A DNA stretch of 8,567 nucleotides from Alphaproteobacteria bacterium (lineage in GTDB: Bacteria; Pseudomonadota; Alphaproteobacteria; Rhodobacterales; Rhodobacteraceae), in NCBI GenBank assembly GCA_030424705.1, contig JAUHWJ010000054.1, positions 1-8,567 on the forward strand, given 5' to 3'. Made by a program: the position numbers and the translations under genes. The notes beneath the pieces are model-generated. The model searched no databases and was not told the origin of the DNA. It was given only the letters and a program-made list of their open reading frames with translations. Positions 1 through 6,056 of the stretch are shown here, piece after piece. Numbering within the stretch: position 1 is the first letter of the stretch; every line of letters begins with the position of its first letter.

Positions 1-941
1 GCGCCTCCGGCATGGAGGCGGTGAACCTCGCCGCCAATCAGGTGCGGGGCGGGGCGGGCGACCTCTACGTCGCCGGCGGGGTGGAGATGATGTCCCGCGT
101 GCCGATGGGCTCGGACGGCGGCGCGCTCGCCGTCGACCCCTGGCTCGCCATGGGCTCCTATTTCGCCCCGCAGGGCATCTCCGCCGACCTCATCGCCACG
201 AAATACGGCTTCAGCCGGGACGACGTGGACGCCTACGCCGTCGAGAGCCAGAAGCGCGCGGCGCAGGCGTGGAAGGAGGGCCGCTTCGCGAAATCCGTCT
301 TCGCGGTGAAGGACCAGAACGGCCTCACCATCCTCGACCATGACGAGTTCATCCGCCCGAACACCGACATGCAGTCCCTCGGCGCGCTGAAGCCCTCCTT
401 CAAGGACATGGGCGAGACGATGCCGGGCTTCGACAAGGTGATGCTCCTCCGCTATCCGGAGGTGGAGCGGGTGAACCATGTCCATCACGCCGGCAATTCG
501 TCGGGCATCGTGGACGGCGCGACGGCCGTGCTGATCGGCTCGAAGGAGGCGGGGGAGAAGCTCGGCCTCAAGCCCCGCGCCCGCATCCGCGCCACCGCGA
601 AGATCGGCTCCGAACCCGCGATCATGCTCACCGGCCCCGTGCCGGTGACGGAGAAGATCCTCCGCGAGTCCGGCATGAAGATTGGCGATATCGACACCTT
701 CGAGGTGAACGAGGCCTTCGCCGCCGTCCCGCTCCTCTTCATGCAGCATTTTGGCGTGGACCATGCGGTCGTGAACCCGAACGGCGGCGCCATCGCGATG
801 GGCCATCCGCTCGGCGCGACGGGCGCGATGATCATCGGCGCCGCGCTGGACGAGATGGAGCGGGCGGACAAGTCCACCGCCCTCGCCACCCTCTGCGTCG
901 CCGGCGGCATGGGCGCCGCGACCATCCTCGAACGCGTGTGA
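1..941 (+). CDS. Acetyl-CoA C-acyltransferase (thiolase), 5'-truncated by window edge
   Basis: Catalyses thiolytic cleavage of 3-ketoacyl-CoA (or the reverse condensation), the last step of beta-oxidation, in the cytoplasm. The frame is open from the first base. The first complete residues are Ala-Ser-Gly, which in thiolases directly follow the nucleophilic Cys; the two bases before them (GC) fit a TGC Cys codon cut by the window edge. The other active-site motifs are present: NEAFA near 707-721, GHPLG at 801-815 with the catalytic His, and a second Cys at 894-896 in CVAGGMGAA. About 312 residues remain, so some 90 N-terminal residues are missing if the protein has the usual length near 400. 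The stop lies 7 bases before the FadJ-like start, so the two are clearly one operon. The family is certain; the choice between broad-range FadA/FadI and short-chain acetoacetyl-CoA thiolase is not. Confidence 0.96.
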   Translation, partial: ASGMEAVNLAANQVRGGAGDLYVAGGVEMMSRVPMGSDGGALAVDPWLAMGSYFAPQGISADLIATKYGFSRDDVDAYAVESQKRAAQAWKEGRFAKSVFAVKDQNGLTILDHDEFIRPNTDMQSLGALKPSFKDMGETMPGFDKVMLLRYPEVERVNHVHHAGNSSGIVDGATAVLIGSKEAGEKLGLKPRARIRATAKIGSEPAIMLTGPVPVTEKILRESGMKIGDIDTFEVNEAFAAVPLLFMQHFGVDHAVVNPNGGAIAMGHPLGATGAMIIGAALDEMERADKSTALATLCVAGGMGAATILERV

Positions 942-948
942 GGCAGCC

Positions 949-3159
949 ATGACCATCTTCAATTACAGCGTGGACCCGGAGGGCGTCGCCGTCATCTCCT
1001 GGGATCTTCCCGGCGCCTCCATGAACGTGATGACCGAACAGGGCATCGCGGAAATCGACGCCGCCTTCGACAAGGCGCTTGGCGACCCGGCGGTGAAGGG
1101 GATCGTGCTGACCTCCGCGAAGAAGGATTTCGCGGGCGGCATGGACCTCAACATCCTCGGCCGCGCGCGGCGCGAGGCGGAGGCTTCGGGCCGCGCGCCG
1201 GCGGAGGCGATCTTCGAGGGCGTGATGCGCATGCACCATCTCCTCCGCAAGATCGAGCTTGCCGGCATGGACCCGAAGACCAAGAAGGGCGGCAAGCCCG
1301 TCGCCTGGGCCGCCCCCGGCACCGCAGCCGGCATCGGGCTCGAACTCGGCCTCGCCTGCCACCGCCGCTTCGCCGCGGACAATCCGAAGGCGAAGATCGG
1401 CCTGCCCGAGATCCTCGTCGGCATATTCCCCGGCGCCGGCGGCACCACCCGGCTCGTCCGGATGCTCGGCGTCATGGGCGCCTCGCCCTTCCTCTTCGAG
1501 GGCAAGATGATGAGCCCGAAGGCCGCGAAGGCGGCCGGCGCCGTCGACGAGGTCGTCCCCGCGGATGCGCTCCTCGCCGCCGCCAAGGCCTGGGTCCTGA
1601 ACGCTTCGGACGCGGACATCGTGAAGCCCTGGGACGCGAAGGGCTACAAGATGCCCGGCGGCGCCCCCTACACCCCCGCCGGCTTCCAGACGATGGCGGG
1701 CGGCATCGCGATGATCCACGGCCGCACGCAGGGCGTCTACCCCGCCGCCAAGGCGCTGATGAGCGCGATCTACGAGGGCGCGCAGGTCGATTTCGACACC
1801 GCGATCCGGATCGAGGCGCGGTGGATGACCAACATCATGCTCAACCCCTCCTCCGCAGCGATGATCCGCTCGCTCTTCCTCAACAAGGAGGCGCTGGAGA
1901 AGGGCGCCGTCCGCCCGAAGGACGTGCCGGACATGAGCGTGAAGAAGCTCGGCGTTCTCGGCGCCGGCATGATGGGCGCCGGCATCGCCTATGTCTCCGC
2001 CCGCGCCGGGATGGAAGTCGTGCTGATGGACCGGGATCAGGCGGCTGCCGACAAGGGTCTCGCCACCATCACCGGGCTCCTCGACGACGACGTGAAGAAG
2101 AAGCGGCTGAGCGAGGAGGCCAAGGCGGAGGTTCTCGCCCGCCTGACCGCGACGCCGGACTATACCGCCCTCAAGGGCGCCGATCTCGTCGTCGAGGCGG
2201 TGTTCGAGGATCCGGCGGTGAAGGCCAACGTCACGAAGCTCGCCGAGGCCGAACTGGCTCCGGACGCGATCTTCGCCACCAACACCTCCACGCTTCCGAT
2301 CTCCGACCTCGCGAAGGCGAGCCGGAATGCGGAGCGCTTCATCGGCATCCACTTCTTCAGCCCGGTCCACCGCATGATGCTGGTGGAGATCATCAAGGGC
2401 GAGAAGACGGGGCCGGAGGCCGTGGCCAAGTCGCTCGACTTCGTGCGCCAACTGAGGAAGACGCCGATCGTCGTCAACGACGCCCGCTTCTTCTACGCCA
2501 ACCGCTGCATCATCCCCTATGGCGGCGAAGCCTCCCGCATGGTCGCGGAGGGGATCGAGCCGGCGCTGATCGAGAACGCGGCGAAGCAGCTCGGCTTCCC
2601 CGTCGGCCCGCTCCAGCTCGGGGACGAAACCTCCATCGACCTCGCCGAGAAGATCATGCGCGCGACGAAGGAGGCGATGGGCAAGGACTATCCGGAAAAC
2701 GCCGGGGACGACGTGGTGCAGGCCCTGTTCGACGCCGGCCGCCTCGGCCGGAAGACGAAGGCCGGCTATTTCGACTATGACGAGGCCGGCAAGCGCACCG
2801 GGCTCTGGCGCGGCATCCATGACCATTTCCCCCTCGCGGAGGAGCAGCCGGACGTGACGGAGGTGAAGCATCGCCTCATGCTCGCGCAGGTGCTGGAGGC
2901 GGTGAAGGCGCTGGAGGAAGGCGTGCTGGAAGACATCCGGGAGGGCGACGTGGGCGCGATCCTCGGCTGGGGCTTCGCGCCCTGGTCCGGCGGCCCCTTC
3001 TCCTGGGTGGACATTCTCGGCGCGCAGGAGGTCGTCCGCATCTGCGACGCGCTGGCGCAGAAGCACGGGCCGCGCTTCAACGCGACGAAGCTGCTGCGCG
3101 ACATGGCCGAGAAGGGCGAGCGGTTCTATGACCGCTTCGCCCCCGCGAAGGCCGCCTGA
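949..3159 (+). CDS. fadJ: FadJ-type fatty acid oxidation alpha subunit (enoyl-CoA hydratase / 3-hydroxyacyl-CoA dehydrogenase)
   Basis: A 736-residue multifunctional protein that hydrates trans-2-enoyl-CoA and oxidises the resulting 3-hydroxyacyl-CoA with NAD, feeding the thiolase encoded just upstream. Residues about 1-300 form a crotonase domain with the two expected catalytic acids, Glu132 in GLELGLACH and Glu154 in GLPEILVG. Their 22-residue spacing matches FadJ rather than stand-alone hydratases. A Rossmann domain starts near residue 329 with GAGMMG at 338-343. The dehydrogenase His468 (HFFSPV) and Glu480 (LVEII) have the 12-residue spacing known from FadB. C-terminal dehydrogenase domains follow (FPVGPLQLGDE, then GFAPWSGGP). 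The start is set by GAGG at 940-943, which overlaps the thiolase stop. Length is near E. coli FadJ (714) and FadB (729). The first oxyanion-loop segment reads FAGGMDL instead of the more usual AGADI. The symbol is by similarity; fadB would also be defensible. Confidence 0.94.
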   Translation: MTIFNYSVDPEGVAVISWDLPGASMNVMTEQGIAEIDAAFDKALGDPAVKGIVLTSAKKDFAGGMDLNILGRARREAEASGRAPAEAIFEGVMRMHHLLRKIELAGMDPKTKKGGKPVAWAAPGTAAGIGLELGLACHRRFAADNPKAKIGLPEILVGIFPGAGGTTRLVRMLGVMGASPFLFEGKMMSPKAAKAAGAVDEVVPADALLAAAKAWVLNASDADIVKPWDAKGYKMPGGAPYTPAGFQTMAGGIAMIHGRTQGVYPAAKALMSAIYEGAQVDFDTAIRIEARWMTNIMLNPSSAAMIRSLFLNKEALEKGAVRPKDVPDMSVKKLGVLGAGMMGAGIAYVSARAGMEVVLMDRDQAAADKGLATITGLLDDDVKKKRLSEEAKAEVLARLTATPDYTALKGADLVVEAVFEDPAVKANVTKLAEAELAPDAIFATNTSTLPISDLAKASRNAERFIGIHFFSPVHRMMLVEIIKGEKTGPEAVAKSLDFVRQLRKTPIVVNDARFFYANRCIIPYGGEASRMVAEGIEPALIENAAKQLGFPVGPLQLGDETSIDLAEKIMRATKEAMGKDYPENAGDDVVQALFDAGRLGRKTKAGYFDYDEAGKRTGLWRGIHDHFPLAEEQPDVTEVKHRLMLAQVLEAVKALEEGVLEDIREGDVGAILGWGFAPWSGGPFSWVDILGAQEVVRICDALAQKHGPRFNATKLLRDMAEKGERFYDRFAPAKAA

Positions 3160-3170
3160 ACGGGCCTGAT

Positions 3171-3205
3171 GGGCCGGGCCGGTTGAACCCGGCCCGCGCC
3201 CGGCC
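3171..3205. repeat. GC-rich inverted repeats between fadJ-like and hen1-like genes
   Basis: GGGCCGGG (3171-3178) pairs perfectly with CCCGGCCC (3188-3195) across a 9-base loop. An alternative 8-base pairing joins 3172-3179 with 3198-3205. No T-run follows, so this is not a textbook intrinsic terminator. It may slow or stop transcription between the beta-oxidation genes and the next group, or it may be chance structure in GC-rich DNA. Confidence 0.35.
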
Positions 3206-3216
3206 GATGAAGGCGC

Positions 3217-3852
3217 ATGACAAGCTGGCTGCATGAGGAGCGGCTCGAAGCCGTGCTGGAGGCGCTCCGCGCATCCGGCGCGCGCTCCGTCCTCGATCTC
3301 GGCTGCGGGGACGGGGACCTGATCCTGAGGCTCGCCGCCGCGCCCTGGGCCGGGCGGATCGCCGGGATCGACCTCTCCGAGCCCGCGCTCGCCCGCCTCC
3401 GCGCCCGCCTCGCCGCCGCCGGGGCGGAGGCGGAAATCATGCCGGGCTCGATGCTCGACCCGCCCGCGCGGCTGAAAGGCTTCGACGCTGCGGCGCTCGT
3501 GGAGACCATCGAACATCTCGACCCGTCCGATCTCGGGCGGCTGGAGCGGGCGCTTTTCCTCCGGCTCCGGCCCGAGACCGTCGTCATCACCACCCCGAAC
3601 GCCGAGTTCAACGCCCTCCTCGGGGTCAGGCCCGGCGCGATGCGCCGGCCAGACCACCGCTTCGAATGGGGCCGCGCCCGCTTCCGCGCCTGGGCGGAGG
3701 GCGCGGCGGGGCGCACGGGCTATTCCGTCGCCTTTTCCGATGTCGGCGGGCGGCATCCCACGCTCGGCGCCGCGAGCCAGATGGCGCTCTTCCGGCGCGG
3801 AGCGGAAGGCGCTAAGCCTGCGCGACTCAACGAGGGAAACGCAGATGGATGA
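3217..3852 (+). CDS. Stand-alone Hen1-like RNA 3'-terminal ribose 2'-O-methyltransferase domain
   Basis: A 211-residue SAM-dependent methyltransferase. The SAM site is seen in VLDLGCGDGD (residues 25-34), with Asp52 at the end of the second strand. The Hen1 signature follows: ETIEHL with Glu96, Glu99 and His100; TPNAEFN at 126-132; DHRFEW with His147, then FRAW; and a C-terminal SQMALFRR. In plant and bacterial Hen1 these two Glu and two His bind the metal that positions the RNA 3'-terminal ribose hydroxyls. The His100-His147 spacing is close to that of characterised bacterial Hen1. Classical bacterial Hen1 is about twice as long, with an N-terminal region that works with the repair enzyme Pnkp; that region is absent here and no Pnkp gene is in view. 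The start is supported by GAAGG at 3209-3213. Its end overlaps the decarboxylase alpha start by 8 bases. Fold and Hen1 affinity are well supported; the RNA substrate is inferred, and a small-molecule target is possible. Confidence 0.83.
   Translation: MTSWLHEERLEAVLEALRASGARSVLDLGCGDGDLILRLAAAPWAGRIAGIDLSEPALARLRARLAAAGAEAEIMPGSMLDPPARLKGFDAAALVETIEHLDPSDLGRLERALFLRLRPETVVITTPNAEFNALLGVRPGAMRRPDHRFEWGRARFRAWAEGAAGRTGYSVAFSDVGGRHPTLGAASQMALFRRGAEGAKPARLNEGNADG
3832..3837 (+). promoter_or_regulatory. Ribosome binding site that fixes the decarboxylase alpha-subunit start
   Basis: GAGGGA lies 7 bases before the ATG at 3845, inside the end of the hen1-like gene. The frame is open further upstream, to an ATG at 3740, but that would overlap the methyltransferase by over 110 bases and add residues unlike this family. 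The site therefore supports 3845 and implies translational coupling. Confidence 0.7.
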
Positions 3853-4363
3853 CGGGAGAGCGGGCTGGCCCGAAACGGTCTTCGCCGCGCTGAAGGCGGC
3901 CGATGTCCGCCACATGTCCTATGTGCCGGACGCCGGGCACGCCGCGCTGATCACGCGCATGAGCGCCGATCCGGAGATCGCGACGCATGTGCTGACGACG
4001 GAGGAGGAGGGCGTGGCCATCGCCGCCGGCGCCTGGCTCGGCGGGGTCAGGAGCGTGATCCTCATGCAGTCGAGCGGGGTCGGCAATTGCGTCAACATGC
4101 TCTCGCTCCCAGCGATGACGCGCGCGCCGCTCCTGATGCTGGTGACGATGCGGGGCGAGTGGGCGGAGTTCAATCCGTGGCAGGCGCCGATGAGCCGCGC
4201 CACGCAAACGGTGCTGGAGGCGATGGGCGTCCGCGTCCTCCGCGCCGACGCGCCGGAGGACGCGGCGGAGGCCGTCGCCGCCGCCGCGACGATGGCTTAC
4301 GAGGCGGACGGGCAGGTGGCCGTCCTCTTCGGGCAAAGGCTCCTCGGGAGGAAGACATGGTGA
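3845..4363 (+). CDS. Thiamine-diphosphate 2-oxoacid decarboxylase, alpha (Pyr-domain) subunit, ComD-like
   Basis: A 172-residue subunit resembling the alpha chain of sulfopyruvate decarboxylase (ComD, about 169 residues in methanogens) and the N-terminal half of phosphonopyruvate decarboxylase. Visible marks are the acidic cluster Glu53-55 before GVAIAAG, which should contain the glutamate that activates the thiamine ring, and MQSSGVGN at 74-81, characteristic of the ComD/phosphonopyruvate decarboxylase family. It lacks the diphosphate-binding domain, which is encoded next door, so the active site should form at the interface of the two chains. It overlaps the hen1-like gene by 8 bases and the beta subunit by 7, so all three should be co-translated. 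Known ComDE converts sulfopyruvate to sulfoacetaldehyde and CO2. The substrate here is inferred, and phosphonopyruvate or another short 2-oxoacid is possible. No phosphoenolpyruvate mutase gene is visible to support phosphonate chemistry. Confidence 0.85.
   Translation: MDDGRAGWPETVFAALKAADVRHMSYVPDAGHAALITRMSADPEIATHVLTTEEEGVAIAAGAWLGGVRSVILMQSSGVGNCVNMLSLPAMTRAPLLMLVTMRGEWAEFNPWQAPMSRATQTVLEAMGVRVLRADAPEDAAEAVAAAATMAYEADGQVAVLFGQRLLGRKTW
4346..4352 (+). promoter_or_regulatory. Ribosome binding site for the decarboxylase beta subunit
   Basis: GGGAGGA ends 4 bases before the ATG at 4357 and lies within the end of the alpha-subunit gene. It favours 4357 over the in-frame ATG at 4369 and over the open frame upstream, which only shadows the alpha gene. 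Confidence 0.65.
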
Positions 4364-4941
4364 AGGCGATGAACCGGCGCGAGGCGACCGCCGCCCTTCT
4401 GGCCGCGCGGGGCGATGCGCTCGTCGTCTCCGGCCTCGGCTCGCCCTCCTATGACCTCCATGCGGCGGGGGACGATGCGCGGAACTTCTACCTCTGGGGC
4501 GCGATGGGCGGCGCGGCGCTCGTCGGCCTCGGCCTCGCCACGGCGCAGCCCGGCCGCGCGGTGATCGCGCTGACGGGGGACGGTGAGATGCTGATGGGCA
4601 TGGGCGCCCTCGCGACCATCGGCGTCGCGAAGCCGGGGAACCTCTCTGTCGTCGTGCTCGACAACGGGCATTTCGGGGAGACGGGGATGCAGGCGAGCCA
4701 TACCGGCCGCGGCGTCGATCTCGCCGCCGCCGCCCTCGCCTGCGGGTTCGTCGAGGCGCGGACGCTGACGGAGATGGAGGAGGTTCGCGCGCTGGCCGCG
4801 CCGCTCGCCGCGCCCGCCGCGGGGCCGCGGCTCTTCGTCCTCCGCGTCGCGGCGGAGCCGCTGCCCCGCTCGCTCCCGGCGCGGGACGCGGTGTTTCTAA
4901 AGAACCGGTTCCGGGCCTCGCTCGGCCTCGGCGTGAACTGA
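4357..4941 (+). CDS. Thiamine-diphosphate 2-oxoacid decarboxylase, beta (PP-domain) subunit, ComE-like
   Basis: A 194-residue subunit with the thiamine-diphosphate binding motif: GDGEML starting at Gly74-Asp75-Gly76, then Asp102-Asn103 (VVLDNGHFGETG), where Mg and diphosphate bind. The N-terminal GLGSPSYDL and NFYLWGAMGGA segments match the start of the C-terminal domain of phosphonopyruvate decarboxylase and of ComE (about 188 residues in methanogens). Together with the alpha chain it forms a complete split decarboxylase. Its ATG overlaps the alpha stop codon (ATGGTGA), which favours balanced production. Splitting into two chains of about 170 and 190 residues is typical of ComD/ComE, whereas characterised phosphonopyruvate decarboxylases are single chains. 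This weighs toward sulfopyruvate but does not prove it. Confidence 0.85.
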   Translation: MVKAMNRREATAALLAARGDALVVSGLGSPSYDLHAAGDDARNFYLWGAMGGAALVGLGLATAQPGRAVIALTGDGEMLMGMGALATIGVAKPGNLSVVVLDNGHFGETGMQASHTGRGVDLAAAALACGFVEARTLTEMEEVRALAAPLAAPAAGPRLFVLRVAAEPLPRSLPARDAVFLKNRFRASLGLGVN

Positions 4942-4952
4942 AACGAAAAGAA

Positions 4953-4961
4953 AAGGAGAGG
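4953..4961 (+). promoter_or_regulatory. Strong purine-rich ribosome binding site before the YihU-like gene
   Basis: AAGGAGAGG ends 3 bases before the ATG at 4965, with the AAGGAG core ending 6 bases before it. It sits in an A-rich leader inside the 23-base gap after the decarboxylase. It is the strongest such site in this operon and confirms the start. Confidence 0.7.
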
Positions 4962-4964
4962 GAT

Positions 4965-5864
4965 ATGGAGACGGTCGGATTCATCGGTCTGGGCGCGATG
5001 GGGCGCCCGATGGCCTCTAACCTCGCGCGGAAGGGCTTCCGCCTCGTGGTGAACGACATCGACGCGGGCGCGATGGCGGCGCTGGAGGCGCTGCAATGCT
5101 CCCCCGCCTCCACGGTGGCCGAGGTCGCGCAGCGGTCTGAGATCGTCGTGACCATGCTGCCGAACTCCGCCATCGTCTCGGATGTGGTGACGGCGGCGGA
5201 AGGCGTGATCGCCAATGCGAAGCCGGGCTCCCTCGTCCTCGACATGAGCACGGTGAGCCCGGAGACGACGGACCGCCTTGCCGCGCTCTGCGCCGAAGCC
5301 GGGCTCGGCTTCGTCGACGCGCCGGTCGGCCGGCTCGTCGCCCATGCGGAGCGGGGCGAATCGCTCTTCATGGTCGGCGCCTCGGACGCGGATTTCGCGC
5401 GGGTGAGGCCGCTGCTGGAGGCGATGGGGACGACGATCCATCATTGCGGCGGCCCGGGCGCCGGCACGCGCACCAAGCTCGTGAACAACTTCCTCGCCGT
5501 CTCCTCCTGCCAGCTGAATGCGGAGGCGCTCGGCCTCTCGCAGGCTTTGGGGCTCGATCTCGAAACGACGCTGGAGGTGATCCACGGCACCACGGCGACG
5601 AACGGCCAGCTCAAGATCAACTGGCCCAACAAGTCCCTGAAGGGGGATCTCGAGCCGGGCTTCGCCATCGACCTCGCCCACAAGGACCTGACCCTCATCA
5701 TGGAGGCCGCGAACGCGGCGAAGGCCCCGATGCCGATGGGCGCCGCGGCGCGCGAAGCCTTCAGCCAGGCCCGCGCCCGCGGCTACGGGCGGAAGGACTT
5801 TTCCGCGATGGGCGACGCGCATTGCGAGGCGGCGAACATCGCGAAGCCGCGGCTGAAGGGCTGA
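4965..5864 (+). CDS. Beta-hydroxyacid dehydrogenase of YihU type (candidate sulfolactaldehyde / sulfoacetaldehyde reductase)
   Basis: A 299-residue NAD(H)-dependent reductase. The Rossmann motif GLGAMGRPMA is at the N-terminus and the catalytic Lys171 lies in TKLVNN. Most enzymes of this superfamily carry an Ser-Gly-Gly substrate loop in DxPVSGG. Here it reads DAPVGR, as in E. coli YihU, the sulfolactaldehyde reductase of sulfoglycolysis. Numbering coincides with YihU as I recall its sequence: Arg123, Lys171 and Asn174 fall at the same positions, and Arg123 is implicated there in binding the sulfonate. Further shared stretches are WPNKSLKGDLEPGF, DLAHKDL and PMPMGAAAREAFSQARA. YihU has Ser178 where this protein has Ala. 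The gene lies 23 bases after the decarboxylase beta subunit, so it may reduce the aldehyde which that enzyme makes. YihU also reduces succinic semialdehyde in vitro, so 4-hydroxybutyrate formation is an alternative. Confidence 0.88.
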   Translation: METVGFIGLGAMGRPMASNLARKGFRLVVNDIDAGAMAALEALQCSPASTVAEVAQRSEIVVTMLPNSAIVSDVVTAAEGVIANAKPGSLVLDMSTVSPETTDRLAALCAEAGLGFVDAPVGRLVAHAERGESLFMVGASDADFARVRPLLEAMGTTIHHCGGPGAGTRTKLVNNFLAVSSCQLNAEALGLSQALGLDLETTLEVIHGTTATNGQLKINWPNKSLKGDLEPGFAIDLAHKDLTLIMEAANAAKAPMPMGAAAREAFSQARARGYGRKDFSAMGDAHCEAANIAKPRLKG

Positions 5865-5898
5865 CGCCGCGCGCCGCTCCGCCGACGGGCGAAGCGCT

Positions 5899-5922
5899 TC
5901 CCTCCCCCCACCGGGGGAGGGA
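5899..5922. terminator. C/G hairpin, possible terminator or short palindromic repeat
   Basis: A perfect 10-base-pair stem: TCCCTCCCCC at 5899-5908 pairs with 5913-5922 across the 4-base loop CACC. It lies 35 bases after the YihU-like stop. No T-tract follows on either strand, so termination would not be classical. Similar CCTCCCCC...GGGGGAGG palindromes are, to my knowledge, common between genes in GC-rich alphaproteobacteria, so a dispersed repeat is an equally good reading. Confidence 0.45.
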
Positions 5923-5943
5923 TAGACAGGGGGCTCCAAGGTC

Positions 5944-6032
5944 CTTCGAAGTGTTTCAAAGTCGATCACGACTTTGTTCCAATGAAATCAAGGCTCCCAG
6001 CCTGATTTCCATGGAAATCGGCCCGAACGGGC
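5944..6032. repeat. Cluster of nested palindromes (candidate dispersed repeat or convergent terminator)
   Basis: In order: CTTCGAAG (5944-5951), a perfect 8-base palindrome; CAAAGTCG/CGACTTTG (5957-5964 with 5969-5976), 4-base loop; GAAATCA/TGATTTC (5984-5990 with 6003-6009), extended inward by GGCT/AGCC after a bulged A and closed by a CCC loop; GATTTCCATGGAAATC (6004-6019), a perfect 16-base palindrome that shares an arm with the previous stem; and GCCCG/CGGGC (6021-6025 with 6028-6032). The shared arm means two folds compete. Because every element is palindromic, the RNA from either strand could fold. Copy number in the genome is unknown. Confidence 0.5.
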
Positions 6033-6056
6033 TTCCGGAGGCGTGGCGCTGCCCCC

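Larger units (their letters stand above)
5865..6056. other. Convergent intergenic region, palindrome-rich, no gene seen
   Basis: This 192-base stretch separates the plus-strand reductase from the minus-strand SDR. I find no coding potential or RNA gene in it. It holds at least five inverted repeats, entered separately where distinct. Its middle part, about 5940-6020, is visibly richer in A/T than its surroundings. It probably contains the transcription ends of both flanking genes, although no hairpin is followed by a good T-run. Confidence 0.6.

Noticed and set aside
3740..3844. Upstream extension of the decarboxylase alpha gene to an earlier ATG
   Set aside because: The extension overlaps the methyltransferase, encodes residues unlike the family, and the good ribosome binding site is at 3832-3837, just before 3845.
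832..3915. A 1027-codon open frame on the minus strand across the thiolase end, the fadJ-like gene and the hen1-like gene
   Set aside because: It is antisense to clearly recognisable enzymes, is rich in Arg, Gly, Ala, Glu and His of the kind given by reverse-reading GC-biased codons, and contains no domain I recognise. Long shadow frames are expected at this GC content.
3845..4941. Phosphonate biosynthesis through phosphonopyruvate decarboxylase
   Set aside because: Not excluded, but not adopted: no phosphoenolpyruvate mutase gene is visible and the enzyme is split into two chains as in ComD/ComE.
4488..5969. A 493-codon minus-strand open frame opposite the decarboxylase beta and YihU-like genes
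   Set aside because: It is antisense to two well-supported genes with low-complexity composition and no motif; its start falls inside the intergenic palindrome cluster.
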